In this document: in pieces, positions 16,626 to 25,567 of the stretch | Position numbering within the stretch: the stretch's first letter is position 1 | How the letters are laid out: every line of letters begins with the position of its first letter | NCBI GenBank assembly: GCA_964221845.1 | Contig: CAXPZW010000003.1 | Span: forward strand, 1 to 64,000 | DNA: 64,000 nucleotides | Direction of reading: 5' to 3' | Source: CAXPZW01 sp964221845 | Lineage (GTDB): Bacteria > Bacteroidota > Bacteroidia > Flavobacteriales_D > Sanyastnellaceae | The notes under the pieces: generated by a model | The model's database searches: none | What the model was told of the DNA's origin: nothing | What the model saw: the letters and a program-made list of their open reading frames with translations, nothing else | Position numbers and translations under genes: made by a program

Positions 16626-17941
16626 TTCGGAACCTGTTCCATATCATCATTTTCTCGACGATTTTCATTGCGTCGTATGTCTTCTTCAAGCAGCCGTTTG
16701 AGGGGTACATCACCTACATCGTTTTGGTACTGTTGTTTCCGGTGTTCATCTCCAAGTTTGGCATTCCCATCAAACCCTTGGTGATCTTTTTTCCGCTGCT
16801 GATCTCGGGCATTATTTACATGCAGTCCGGCGACAATACGCCTCAGCAATTCTGGAAGGTATTCATCGGGTTTTCGGCATCGGTCATCTTCTATGAGTAT
16901 GTACTGAAGCTGTATAGCTTCGATGTCAGGCGGCTCTTTAAGTATTACATGATCGGGTGCTACATCGCCTCCATGATTGGCATTTTTCAGGTGCTGAGCT
17001 TTTTGGTGGGCTTTACCCCGGGCTACGATTTCCGCTGGGTGTTTAACAAGTGGAATTTGAGTGAAGGAGGTTTGGGCATCCGGATGAATTCGATTTTCTC
17101 CGAGCCTTCGTATTTCGCGGCGGTGTCTGCACCGGCGTTTTTCATTGCGCTCTACAGTTTGATCAAAAACCGCGCGTACTACCTCAAGAACTGGCAATTG
17201 ATCGCAATTGTGCTGGCTTACTTCTTGACCTTCTCGACCCTTGGCTACCTCGGTATTTTCTTTTGCTTGGTCCTGCTATTGGTCAACTTGGGCTTCATTC
17301 GTTACGCGCTCATCTTTGGCCCGTTGGCCGTGGCTGGTTTTGTGTATGCCTACACCTCCATTGACGAGTTCCGCGACCGCATCGATGGTACGCGAGAGGT
17401 GTTTGTGGAAGGCAACATCCAGAGCTACGACGTGCACGGATCCAGCTTTGTATTGTACAACAGCTACATCGTGGCCACCACCAACTGGAAGAAGAACCCC
17501 ATGTTTGGGACAGGGCTCGGATCGCACGCCATTGCCTTTGACCGCTATTCGGTGACCAAGCAGGCCGGTGCCATCCAGATTGAGTTCAACCAGTTCGACG
17601 CCAACTCCATGTTGCTGCGCTTGTTGAGCGAGACGGGGCTCTATGGGGTCCTGTTTATGCTGGTCTTCCTGATTCGAAGTTGGGTCCGGCGCGACCGGGC
17701 GGCTGATGAAGAAATGTGGCTCATTTCCAATGCGGTGTTGGTCATCATTTTGCTGTACCTCTCCCGGCAAGGGCACTACTTCCTGAACGGGTTCCCCTTC
17801 TTCTTGTGGATGTTCTACTACGTCAGCCGTGAGAACAAGGCGCTGGTGGCAGAACACGGCTACTACATGGCCACAGACAAAAGCTTGCCGTCGTTTTCGG
17901 GAGAGACTCCCGGTGAATCCTTGCAACCGTCGTCCTCCTGA
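16622..17941 (+). CDS. O-antigen polymerase/ligase-like membrane protein (Wzy type)
   Basis: A 439-residue polytopic membrane protein starting with GTG at 16622 (IRNLFHIIIFSTIFIASYVF), overlapping the acyltransferase stop. About ten membrane segments are visible with a long outward loop around residues 225-340 that contains MFGTGLGSHAIAFDRYS and a stretch starting NQFDANSMLLRLLSETGLYGVL, the G-x-G-x-x-x pattern and the N-x-x-L-x-x-L-x-E-x-G segment typical of Wzy polymerases and WaaL ligases. Only one such protein is present, so polymerase is favoured. No Wzx flippase is encoded in the window. Confidence 0.78.
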   Translation: MIRNLFHIIIFSTIFIASYVFFKQPFEGYITYIVLVLLFPVFISKFGIPIKPLVIFFPLLISGIIYMQSGDNTPQQFWKVFIGFSASVIFYEYVLKLYSFDVRRLFKYYMIGCYIASMIGIFQVLSFLVGFTPGYDFRWVFNKWNLSEGGLGIRMNSIFSEPSYFAAVSAPAFFIALYSLIKNRAYYLKNWQLIAIVLAYFLTFSTLGYLGIFFCLVLLLVNLGFIRYALIFGPLAVAGFVYAYTSIDEFRDRIDGTREVFVEGNIQSYDVHGSSFVLYNSYIVATTNWKKNPMFGTGLGSHAIAFDRYSVTKQAGAIQIEFNQFDANSMLLRLLSETGLYGVLFMLVFLIRSWVRRDRAADEEMWLISNAVLVIILLYLSRQGHYFLNGFPFFLWMFYYVSRENKALVAEHGYYMATDKSLPSFSGETPGESLQPSSS

Positions 17942-18987
17942 TGAAACGCGTCCTGTTCCTGTATACCGAATTGGCCGAGTATTTCCTGGCCTGCTTGCAA
18001 GTGTTGCAACCTGAAGAATACGAGGTGCATGTGGTGCGCTGGCCGGTCAACAAAGAAGCTCCGTTTGCCTTCCGCAGCTTGGAGCACATTCACATGCACG
18101 ACCGCGATCAATGGGCCACCGAAGAGCAGCTGACTGCTTGGGTCCAAGACCTCCATCCCCATGTTGTGTTCACCTCGGGGTGGGTGGACAAGGGCTACCT
18201 CGCAGCCAACCGCGCACTCAAGGGCCAAGTACCCACGGTGCTGTTGTTGGACAACCACTGGAGCGGGTCATTCAAACAGCAATTGGCGCGCCTGTTGAGT
18301 GGCCGTTTGATTCACCAATACTTTTCCCACGCCTGGGTACCCGGAGCCTACCAGCATGCGTTTGCGCGCAAACTCGGATTTAAGCCCGACCACATTCGCG
18401 AGGGCTTTTACTGCGCGGATACGGCGTTGTTTGACGGCTTCTACGCCAAACGTCCGGCAGACACCGACCCCAAGTGTCTGTTGTTCGTAGGGCGGTACCT
18501 GGACTTCAAAGGCATCTTCGACCTTTGGCAAGTGTTTGCCGAATTGCACGGCGAAGGGTTTTCCGATTGGGAGCTCTGGTGCGCAGGTTCGGGCGAATTG
18601 TGGGACCAGCGTGTAGAACATCCAGCCATCAAGCACCACGGATTTGTGCAGCCTGCTGAGCTCGAAAACTTGGTCTTAGGTGCATCGGCATTTGTGCTGC
18701 CTAGCCACAGGGAGCCGTGGGGTGTGGTGATCCACGAGATGGCCGCTGCCGGTTTGCCCTTGGTGTGCAGCAACACTGTAGGCGCTGCCACGCGCTTTGT
18801 GGAAGAGGGTCAAAACGGGTTTATGCATGCCCCAGCAGACCCAGGTGCGCTCAAGGCTGCGCTCAAGAAACTGATGTCGGCCACTCCTGCTGAGCGCCAA
18901 GCCATGGGCCGTCACTCGCGAAAATTGGCCGAATCGCTCACCCCGCAGCACTGGAGCCGTATCTTAGCCGCGTTCATCCCGTCCTAG
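17941..18987 (+). CDS. family 4 glycosyltransferase
   Basis: A 348-residue GT-B protein; the ATG overlaps the polymerase stop (TGATG). The donor domain shows LLFVGRYLDFKGIFDL, ELWCAGSGELWDQ and ASAFVLPSHREPWGVVIHEMAAAGLPLVCS, where the E-P-W-G-x-x-x-x-E arrangement is the GT4 diphosphate-binding motif. The N-terminal domain is small, and LLLDNHWSGSFKQQ resembles GT4 proteins of amino-sugar or lipopolysaccharide loci. It is followed after 1 bp by the epimerase gene. Confidence 0.85.
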   Translation: MKRVLFLYTELAEYFLACLQVLQPEEYEVHVVRWPVNKEAPFAFRSLEHIHMHDRDQWATEEQLTAWVQDLHPHVVFTSGWVDKGYLAANRALKGQVPTVLLLDNHWSGSFKQQLARLLSGRLIHQYFSHAWVPGAYQHAFARKLGFKPDHIREGFYCADTALFDGFYAKRPADTDPKCLLFVGRYLDFKGIFDLWQVFAELHGEGFSDWELWCAGSGELWDQRVEHPAIKHHGFVQPAELENLVLGASAFVLPSHREPWGVVIHEMAAAGLPLVCSNTVGAATRFVEEGQNGFMHAPADPGALKAALKKLMSATPAERQAMGRHSRKLAESLTPQHWSRILAAFIPS

Positions 18988-18988
18988 T

Positions 18989-19927
18989 ATGTCCCGCATT
19001 TTGATCACCGGAGGCGCCGGTTTTATCGGCAGCGCACTGGCCGCACACTTGGCTGCCAGCGGCGAAGACCACATCGTGGTGGCCGACAACCTGCGCACAG
19101 GTGCCCCTGAACAGGTGCCTCAACTGCCCAACGTGACCTTCATCAAGTGCGATGTGAACCGCTTTGAGGACATCTCAAGTGTGTTTTACGCGGGCCGCTT
19201 TGACTACGTGTTTCATTACGCAGCCTTGGTGGGCGTGCAGCGGACGCTGCGCAATCCGGTGAGTGTACTGGAAGACTTGCAGGGCATCCGCAACGTGCTC
19301 AACCTGTGCAAGAACACCGGAGTCAAGCGTGTCTTTTACGCCTCCTCCTCCGAAGTGTACGGCGAACCCTTCGAGATTCCCCAAAACGAACAAACCACCC
19401 CGCTCAACTCGCGGTTGCCCTATGCCATTGTGAAGAATGCAGGGGAGGCTTACTTGCGTTCTTATCAGCAGGAGTTTGGACTGGAATACACCGTATTCCG
19501 CTTCTTCAACACATACGGAGCGGGCCAAAGTCAAGATTTTGTGATTACGCGTTTCTTGCGTGCAGCGCTCGCAGGGGAGCCCGTACAGGTGTATGGCGAT
19601 GGCAAGCAAACGCGCACCTTCTGCCACATTTCCGACAACATCGAGGCGTGCGCCAAGGTGTTCCGTGAGGGCAGTTTCATCAACGATGTGATCAACATTG
19701 GATCCGACGAGGAGGTCTCGGTGCGCGAGTTGGCTCAAACCGTGATTGCGGTCTGCGGTTCAGCCTCGCCCATCGTCCACTTGGATCCGCTCAAAGAAGG
19801 GGACATGACGCGCCGTCGCCCCGACAATAGCAAAATGCGCGAAATACTGGATCGCCCGTTGTTGTCCCTTGAACAAGGGCTGACTGCGGTACTGGAAGAA
19901 TGGCAAGCAGTCCATGTGCGGAATTAG
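18989..19927 (+). CDS. NAD-dependent sugar epimerase/dehydratase
   Basis: A 312-residue extended short-chain dehydrogenase. The NAD site is ITGGAGFIGSAL (residues 6-17); the catalytic triad is marked by ASSSEVYGE and YAIVKNAGE (Y-x3-K). It resembles UDP-glucose/GlcNAc 4-epimerases and UDP-glucuronate decarboxylase-like enzymes (the segment FRFFNTYGAGQSQDFVITRFL). It would supply a nucleotide sugar to the local transferases. Its end overlaps the second asnB-type gene by 14 bp. The exact substrate is not decidable from sequence. Confidence 0.86.
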   Translation: MSRILITGGAGFIGSALAAHLAASGEDHIVVADNLRTGAPEQVPQLPNVTFIKCDVNRFEDISSVFYAGRFDYVFHYAALVGVQRTLRNPVSVLEDLQGIRNVLNLCKNTGVKRVFYASSSEVYGEPFEIPQNEQTTPLNSRLPYAIVKNAGEAYLRSYQQEFGLEYTVFRFFNTYGAGQSQDFVITRFLRAALAGEPVQVYGDGKQTRTFCHISDNIEACAKVFREGSFINDVINIGSDEEVSVRELAQTVIAVCGSASPIVHLDPLKEGDMTRRRPDNSKMREILDRPLLSLEQGLTAVLEEWQAVHVRN

Positions 19928-21791
19928 CGGTGTTTTCGGAAACCAACACGGTGACCAACTCAAGGATGCGGTCGCGCGCATGAACGATGCCCTGGCGCAC
20001 CGTGGACCAAATGCGCAAGGCCTCTACACCGGCGAAGGCGTTGTGTTGGGCCACCGCCGGCTGTCCATCATCGATTTAGCTGCGCACGCCAACCAACCCA
20101 TGCACAGTGCAGACGGCCGGTACGTTCTGGTGTTCAACGGGGAGTTGTACAACTACCGTGAGCTCCGAGGGCAACTCGCTGACCACACCTTCCGCACCGA
20201 CTCCGACACCGAAGTGGTGCTGGCGGCTTGGCAAAAGTGGGGCGCCAAGTGCTTGCTGCGGTTCAACGGCATGTTTGCGTTTGCCGTGTGGGACAGCCAC
20301 GAACAAGAACTCTTTCTGGTGCGCGACCGCTTGGGCATCAAACCCTTGTACATCACGCGCCAAGGCCAACAGTGGGTGTTCGCCAGTGAAATTCGCGCGC
20401 TGCTCGCCAGTGGACTCGTGCCCGCTCGCATGGACCGCACCGCACTGATCGATTACCTGCGCTACCAAACTGTACACGCTCCAAATACGATGCTGGAAGG
20501 GGTGGAGTTGGTGCCTCCTGCCACTGTCATCCGCATTCAAGACAACGAGGCCACCTCCACCATTTACTGGAGCCCCGAAACCCATTGGAGCCGAGAGGCC
20601 CAGTATGCCGAGCCGACCGCCATACGCAAGGCCATTCGAGAAAAGCTGCGCGCCAGTGTGGAATTGCGCATGCGCGCGGACGTTCCCTTTGGTGCCTTCC
20701 TCAGCGGGGGCATTGATTCCAGCGCCATTGTGGGGTTGATGGCCGAGGTGAGTGATCACCCCGTGCAAACGTTCTCGGTCACCTTCGACGAGGAGGCTTT
20801 CAACGAGGGCGCCTACGCGCAAATGGTGGCCGACAAGTTCAACACCCGCCACACCGATATCCGCCTTCGTCCAGACGATTTTCTGGAGGCCATCCCCAAT
20901 GCGTTGGCCGCCATGGATCACCCCAGCGGTGACGGTCCCAATACCTACACGGTGTCCAAAGTGACCAAAGAGGCGGGCGTGACCATGGCCCTGTCCGGCT
21001 TGGGCGGCGACGAGCTGTTTGCCGGGTATCCGGTGTTCAAGCGCATGGTGCAAATCCGTTCGCGCAAGTGGCTGACCAGTTTCCCTCGGTTCATGAAGAA
21101 CGCGGTGGGGTTGGGGTTGCGCACCCTCAAGCCGGGTGTGGCTTCCGACAAAATCCACCAGGTACTGGTGTCGGAATACCTGGACTTTGAATACATCTAC
21201 CCGTTGGAGCGTCAAGTCTTGTTGGATCCCACCATCTCCAAGTTGGTAGGGGCTGGCAAGTTGCCTGTGAGCGCAGTACGTCGTTTGCTGGAAGATCGCA
21301 TTGTACATGGCACCGCAGGGTTCGACCTGCCTTTACTCAGCAAGGTGTCGGTAGCCGAGATGGCCAGCTACATGCAACACGTGCTGCTGCGCGACTCGGA
21401 TCAGATGAGCATGGCCCATGCGCTGGAGGTACGTGTGCCCTTCTTGGACCACAACCTGGTGGAGTATGCCATGGGCATTCCTGACCTGGACAAGTTCCCT
21501 CAAACACCCAAGCAGCTGTTGATCGAGAGCCTCGATGGTTTGTTGCCAGAAGCGGTGTACAACCGTCCCAAGATGGGCTTCACCTTCCCGTGGGAAATGT
21601 GGATGAAGGAGGCACTGCGCCCGCTTTGCACCGGTCACCTTAAGCGCTTGGGAGAACGTGAGCCATTCAAGGGCCAAGTGCTGGACCAATTGTGGACCCG
21701 ATTTGAAAAGGGTGATCCACGTGTGAAATGGTCGCACCTGTGGCCACTTGTTGTACTCGAAGACTGGTTAGAGCGCCATGGAGTCCAATAA
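19914..21791 (+). CDS. asnB: asparagine synthetase-type glutamine amidotransferase (2)
   Basis: A 625-residue paralogue of the 8122 product. It starts MCGISGVFGN with Cys2 as glutaminase nucleophile, followed by LSIIDLAAHANQPM and FNGELYNYRELRGQL; the synthetase loop SGGIDS lies at residues 264-269 and VRVPFLDHNLVEYAMG is the conserved acceptor-side segment. Exosortase/O-antigen-associated homologues amidate uronic acids. Having two such genes in one glycan locus suggests two amidation steps. It overlaps its neighbours on both sides by 14 bp. Confidence 0.9.
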   Translation: MCGISGVFGNQHGDQLKDAVARMNDALAHRGPNAQGLYTGEGVVLGHRRLSIIDLAAHANQPMHSADGRYVLVFNGELYNYRELRGQLADHTFRTDSDTEVVLAAWQKWGAKCLLRFNGMFAFAVWDSHEQELFLVRDRLGIKPLYITRQGQQWVFASEIRALLASGLVPARMDRTALIDYLRYQTVHAPNTMLEGVELVPPATVIRIQDNEATSTIYWSPETHWSREAQYAEPTAIRKAIREKLRASVELRMRADVPFGAFLSGGIDSSAIVGLMAEVSDHPVQTFSVTFDEEAFNEGAYAQMVADKFNTRHTDIRLRPDDFLEAIPNALAAMDHPSGDGPNTYTVSKVTKEAGVTMALSGLGGDELFAGYPVFKRMVQIRSRKWLTSFPRFMKNAVGLGLRTLKPGVASDKIHQVLVSEYLDFEYIYPLERQVLLDPTISKLVGAGKLPVSAVRRLLEDRIVHGTAGFDLPLLSKVSVAEMASYMQHVLLRDSDQMSMAHALEVRVPFLDHNLVEYAMGIPDLDKFPQTPKQLLIESLDGLLPEAVYNRPKMGFTFPWEMWMKEALRPLCTGHLKRLGEREPFKGQVLDQLWTRFEKGDPRVKWSHLWPLVVLEDWLERHGVQ

Positions 21792-22926
21792 GCAACTCAA
21801 GATTTTGGTGTTCATCGATTGGTACCTGCCCGGGTTCAAGGCCGGTGGTCCCATCCGATCCATCGCCAACCTGGTGGCGCGTCTGCCCCATGATTTTTCC
21901 ATCGTGACTTCCGACAGGGATCACATGGCCGATGCGCCTTATCCCGATGTGCCTACGGGCACTTGGGTGAATGGTGCAGGACGGGAACGCGTGATGTACC
22001 TGCCTGCAGCGGACCAAAAGCCTGCGACATACCGCCGACTCATGAAGGAGTTGGATTACGATGTGATCTACATCAACAGCCTGTTTTCACCACGGTTTGC
22101 GCTCATGCCGTTGTTGGCGGCGCGTAAGGCCAAGGGGCGCGCACGTGTTATCGTGGCCCCTCGAGGCATGCTCAAGAAGGGTGCGCTGTCGGTCAAGGCG
22201 GGCAAGAAGAAATGGTTTTTGCGCGCGGCCAAAGTGTTTGGCCTGTTCAAGGGCGTTCGCTGGCACGCGACCAGTTTTGACGAGCGTAAGGAGATCATGC
22301 GCCAGTTCGGAAAGGTGGAGGTCAAGGTGGCGCCCAACTTGGTGGGATATCAAGAGGCGCCGGGCGCTCCCCTGCAGAAGTCTGCTGGATCGGTGAAATT
22401 GGTGTCTGTGGCCCGCGTGTCGCCGGAGAAAAACGTGCTGCACGCCTTGCAGTTCATCAAAGGGGCCAACGCGGCCTTGGGACATTGGGAGCTGACGTGG
22501 TACGGCGTCCATCAAGACCCCGAGTACCTCACCGAATGCCAAGCGATGGCAGACAGCATTCCGCATGCGACCATTCATTTCCCAGGAGAAATCCACCCGC
22601 AGCACCTGACCAAAGTGCTGGCAGATGCGCACTTCTTTTACTTGCCTACCCTCGGTGAAAACTTTGGCCACGCCATTGTAGAAGCCCTCTTGGCGGCCAA
22701 GCCTGTGCTGATCTCAGATCGCACCCCTTGGACCAAACTCGAAGACCGCCACGCGGGTTGGACCTTGCCGCTGGACCGCATCCTGTTTTCCGAAATGCTC
22801 AACCACTTGGTGTCCATGGACCACGAGACCTATGCGAGTTGGGCTGACGGGGCGCGCAAAGAAGGAAAAGTGATTGCCGGCAACCCCAAAGATCTGACCC
22901 GTAACTTTGGACTGTTTCATGGCTGA
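21778..22926 (+). CDS. family 4 glycosyltransferase
   Basis: A 382-residue GT-B protein starting MESNKQLKILVFIDWYLPG, with KAGGPIRSIANLV forming the N-terminal glycine loop. The donor half has LVSVARVSPEKNVLHAL and HFFYLPTLGENFGHAIVEALLAAKPVLISD, where G-E-N-F-G-x-x-x-x-E is the GT4 diphosphate motif. The start overlaps the amidotransferase gene by 14 bp and the end overlaps the acetyltransferase by 8 bp. RVIVAPRGMLKKGAL is shared with GT4 proteins found next to WcaF-like acetyltransferases. Confidence 0.87.
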   Translation: MESNKQLKILVFIDWYLPGFKAGGPIRSIANLVARLPHDFSIVTSDRDHMADAPYPDVPTGTWVNGAGRERVMYLPAADQKPATYRRLMKELDYDVIYINSLFSPRFALMPLLAARKAKGRARVIVAPRGMLKKGALSVKAGKKKWFLRAAKVFGLFKGVRWHATSFDERKEIMRQFGKVEVKVAPNLVGYQEAPGAPLQKSAGSVKLVSVARVSPEKNVLHALQFIKGANAALGHWELTWYGVHQDPEYLTECQAMADSIPHATIHFPGEIHPQHLTKVLADAHFFYLPTLGENFGHAIVEALLAAKPVLISDRTPWTKLEDRHAGWTLPLDRILFSEMLNHLVSMDHETYASWADGARKEGKVIAGNPKDLTRNFGLFHG

Positions 22927-23482
22927 TCGTCCCACCACCGATTTGGCGTCGTTCAACAACGACTGGTACCGCCCGGGTTCGGCATTGCGCCGAGCAGTGT
23001 GGTATGTGGTGAACGTGCTGTGTTTCAAGAACGCCTTGTTTGGCAGCAGTGCGCTTAAAGCCAGTTTGCTGCGCCTGTTCGGGGCGAAAGTGGGCAAAGG
23101 CGTGGTCATCAAGCCTTGCGTCAACATCAAGTACCCTTGGAAACTGCGCATCGGCAACCACGTGTGGCTGGGCGAAAATGTCTGGATCGACAACCTCGAT
23201 GAGGTGGTGCTCGAAGACCATGTTTGCCTCTCGCAAGGCGCCATGCTGCTGTGCGGCAACCACGATTACAAGAAGCCATCTTTCGATTTGATCGTGAAGC
23301 CCATCATTGTTAAGCAAGGGGGATGGGTAGGCGCGCAAACAGTCGTGTGCCCGGGAGTAACGGTGGGCAGCCATGCGGTGCTCGCCGTGGGCTCAATGGC
23401 CACCAAGGATTTGGATGCGTACGGCATCTACCAAGGCAACCCTGCGCAGAAAGTCAAAGACCGCGTAATCGATCCGGCGTGA
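22919..23482 (+). CDS. WcaF-like hexapeptide-repeat acetyltransferase
   Basis: A 187-residue left-handed beta-helix acetyltransferase. The start is taken at ATG 22919 (MADRPTTDLASFNNDWYRPG); a TTG twelve bases upstream is also possible. The N-terminal SFNNDWYRPGSALRRAVWY is typical of WcaF/colanic-acid-type enzymes, and the hexapeptide repeats run from VGKGVVIKPCVNIKYPWKL to GVTVGSHAVLAVGSMATKD. GNHDY carries the catalytic His. It would O-acetylate a sugar of the repeat unit using acetyl-CoA. The stop overlaps the next gene's GTG start. Confidence 0.88.
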   Translation: MADRPTTDLASFNNDWYRPGSALRRAVWYVVNVLCFKNALFGSSALKASLLRLFGAKVGKGVVIKPCVNIKYPWKLRIGNHVWLGENVWIDNLDEVVLEDHVCLSQGAMLLCGNHDYKKPSFDLIVKPIIVKQGGWVGAQTVVCPGVTVGSHAVLAVGSMATKDLDAYGIYQGNPAQKVKDRVIDPA

Positions 23483-24228
23483 GGATTTCCATCATCACCA
23501 TTGCTTACAACAGCGCCGAGACCATCGAGGCCACCATCCAGAGCGTGATCGCACAGGATTACACCGATGTGGAATACATCATCATTGACGGGGCGAGCAA
23601 AGACGCCACCATGGATGTGGTTGACCGTTACCGGGACCAGATCGCTGTAGTGGTGAGTGAGCCCGACAAGGGCATTTACGACGCCATGAACAAAGGCGTA
23701 GCGCGCGCTACCGGTGAGGTCGTTGGCATCTTGAACAGCGATGATTTTTATGCCGACAACACCGTGTTGTCAGATGTTGCTGCGCGCTTTAAGGAAACCG
23801 GCGCCGACGCTGTCTACGCCGACCTGGTGTACGTCGAGCGCGATAATCCCGACAAAGTGCTGCGTTACTGGAAAAGCAAGCCGTACAAGCCCGGGATGTT
23901 TCGCAAAGGGTGGATGCCTGCGCACCCAACCTTTTTCCTCAAGAACGAATGCTACCGTGCCCACGGCACCTATTCGACCGAGCTGCGCTCTGCAGCCGAT
24001 TACGAGCTGATGCTGCGCATGCTGGAGAAGCACGCCATTTCGGCGGTACACTTGCCGCGCGTGTTGACCAAGATGCGCGTAGGAGGGCAGAGCAATGTGT
24101 CGTTGAAGAATCGCATTCGTGCCAACAAGGAGGATCGCCGAGCTTGGAAGATGAATGGGTTGACGCCGGCGTGGTATACGTTAACGGTAAAGCCCTTGAG
24201 CAAGCTCACCCAGTTCATCCGCAAGTAG
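23479..24228 (+). CDS. family 2 glycosyltransferase
   Basis: A 249-residue GT2 enzyme. The start is the GTG at 23479, overlapping the previous TGA (GTGA), giving RISIITIAYNSAETIEATI as the first strand; a longer frame upstream reads through the acetyltransferase and is rejected. The active-site region is ATGEVVGILNSDDFYADNTV, with the S-D-D metal motif. It resembles WcaA/WcaE-like or PGL transferases with a final ADYELMLRMLEKH acceptor segment. It is the last gene of the glycan run. Confidence 0.87.
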   Translation: MRISIITIAYNSAETIEATIQSVIAQDYTDVEYIIIDGASKDATMDVVDRYRDQIAVVVSEPDKGIYDAMNKGVARATGEVVGILNSDDFYADNTVLSDVAARFKETGADAVYADLVYVERDNPDKVLRYWKSKPYKPGMFRKGWMPAHPTFFLKNECYRAHGTYSTELRSAADYELMLRMLEKHAISAVHLPRVLTKMRVGGQSNVSLKNRIRANKEDRRAWKMNGLTPAWYTLTVKPLSKLTQFIRK

Positions 24229-24427
24229 CGCTTCTGGCGCCGCGGTTCCCACCCGTGGGCCGCCGGCCCCGCCGCCCCCGCCTCCTCCACCTGTCGTCCG
24301 ATTCCCATCGGTCAACCTGTCGAAGGTCGACTTCCCACCAGCCACTTCCAACTGCACCCCGCTTTGACTTTGTGTATGGCCCAACCGGCTTTGTGAATGC
24401 CCTTGACAACCTCAAAACGAAGGCAAC

Positions 24428-24455
24428 AAAAAAGGGCCGCCCTGAGGCAGCCCTT
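24428..24455 (-). terminator. intrinsic terminator of the DUF6089-like gene, possibly bidirectional
   Basis: The inverted repeat AAGGGCCGCC/GGCAGCCCTT (24432-24455, one mismatch, CTGA loop) is followed on the minus strand by a run of six T. It lies 23 bp after the minus-strand stop. On the plus strand the T-tract is weak, so termination of the glycan operon here is less sure. Confidence 0.75.
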
Positions 24456-24478
24456 TAGAAAAATGCGTTGTGCTTGGC

Positions 24479-25426
24479 TTAGAACTTCGCACGCGACTTA
24501 CGTACCTGGCGGAGCCAGCCGTACCTGCGCTTGTAGAAGTTACTCTTGCCGCGAATCACACGACCCACAGTGACTTGGGTGGTGATGAAGGAATCGTTGT
24601 TGGTGTTGTCGCCACGCTTCACAGCGGGGTGTGGTGCAGCGATGTATTGGTGATCGTAGATCGAGCCAGAAGCAGGATCGTTGATCTCGGTAATCAGCGC
24701 TTGGTAGGTTTGGCTAGCAAACTCTACGGCCAATTGATCTTCGTACTTGGTGGGGTCGCCGTAAGTGCTGGAGATGTCATCCAAGTAGTCGGTGAAGGTG
24801 GTGCGCCAGTTGAGCTCCCAGCCTACACGCCAGATTTTGTCAAAGGTGAAGTAGAAGCCCATACCTGCTGGAATGGCCATACCCCACTTGCTGTAGCTGG
24901 TGCCTTCAATTTGCCACGGCTGCAGATCGAACCAAACGCCGCTGTATTGCACTTCGCCTTCTTTGTAAATCTGCCCTTGTGGGTTGTGGTTGAACACCGA
25001 GATACCGGCGAACACGTACAACTTGAAGTCGGGGTTGTAGTAACCGCGGCCGCCCACATCGTTGTCGTAGAAGACGGTCACCTCTGCACGGGTGCTGAAT
25101 TCCCACAAGCGGTTGCGGAAGTTGAGGTTACGCGCACGACGAGCCGGGTTGGTGGTCAAGCGATCTGCATCTTGAATGCGCAGGTAGTTCAACGACGATT
25201 GCAGCGCAAAGCGACGGCTAAACTTGTAGCGATTATAGGTGCCCACTGCCAAGCGGGTTTGGTTCAAGTGCATGTCCCACAAGAAATCACGGCGGGTGAG
25301 TTCCTTGCCGCCAATATCTCCGAGGTAGTTGGAGCCGCCAACGGCGAGTCCGTACTCCCACGAGTATTGCGCTTGTGCGGTGGAGAGGCTGAGGATGGCG
25401 ATCAGACAGACGAGCAGTCGTTTCAT
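24479..25426 (-). CDS. DUF6089-like outer-membrane beta-barrel protein
   Basis: A 315-residue protein; ATG 25426 gives the signal peptide KRLLVCLIAILSLSTAQA, and the longer frame to 25471 crosses the -7 promoter. The mature part has alternating aromatic strands typical of an 8-strand-type porin fold: SWEYGLAVGGSNYLGDIGG, FALQSSLNYLRIQ, YVFAGISVFNHNP, RVGWELNWRTTFTDYLDDIS. This matches the DUF6089 family of Bacteroidota, often seen beside outer-membrane assembly genes. The basic C-terminus (RRYGWLRQVRKSRAKF) is unusual for a barrel end. The protein has its own promoter and terminator, so it is a single-gene unit. Function in the envelope is not known. Confidence 0.8.
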   Translation of the reverse strand: MKRLLVCLIAILSLSTAQAQYSWEYGLAVGGSNYLGDIGGKELTRRDFLWDMHLNQTRLAVGTYNRYKFSRRFALQSSLNYLRIQDADRLTTNPARRARNLNFRNRLWEFSTRAEVTVFYDNDVGGRGYYNPDFKLYVFAGISVFNHNPQGQIYKEGEVQYSGVWFDLQPWQIEGTSYSKWGMAIPAGMGFYFTFDKIWRVGWELNWRTTFTDYLDDISSTYGDPTKYEDQLAVEFASQTYQALITEINDPASGSIYDHQYIAAPHPAVKRGDNTNNDSFITTQVTVGRVIRGKSNFYKRRYGWLRQVRKSRAKF

Positions 25427-25468
25427 GACCGGGGGTATTAGTACTAGGGCGGATTTGGTTCGAAGCTT

Positions 25469-25499
25469 CAAAGATAGCGTTCTTTAGCGGGCAATTCAA
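25469..25499 (-). promoter_or_regulatory. Bacteroidota promoter of the DUF6089-like gene
   Basis: The minus strand shows TTG (25499-25497), a 20-bp spacer, and TATCTTTG (25476-25469), matching the -33/-7 consensus TTG-N19/20-TAnnTTTG. The ATG is 42 bp downstream. Confidence 0.65.
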
Positions 25500-25567
25500 G
25501 TGTTTGGACTCCGACTTGGTAGATTGGTCACGTTCCGACACAGAATTCCGCCAATTCTGATACGCAA

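Noticed and set aside
23323..23478. Extended start for the last GT2 gene
   Set aside because: The extension lies inside the WcaF-like gene in another frame; the GTG at 23479 gives the family N-terminus and a GTGA overlap.
24229..24427. Possible coding or repeat element in the C-rich tail after the glycan operon
   Set aside because: No frame has a plausible start and domain; the sequence is simple C-rich composition without a regular period.
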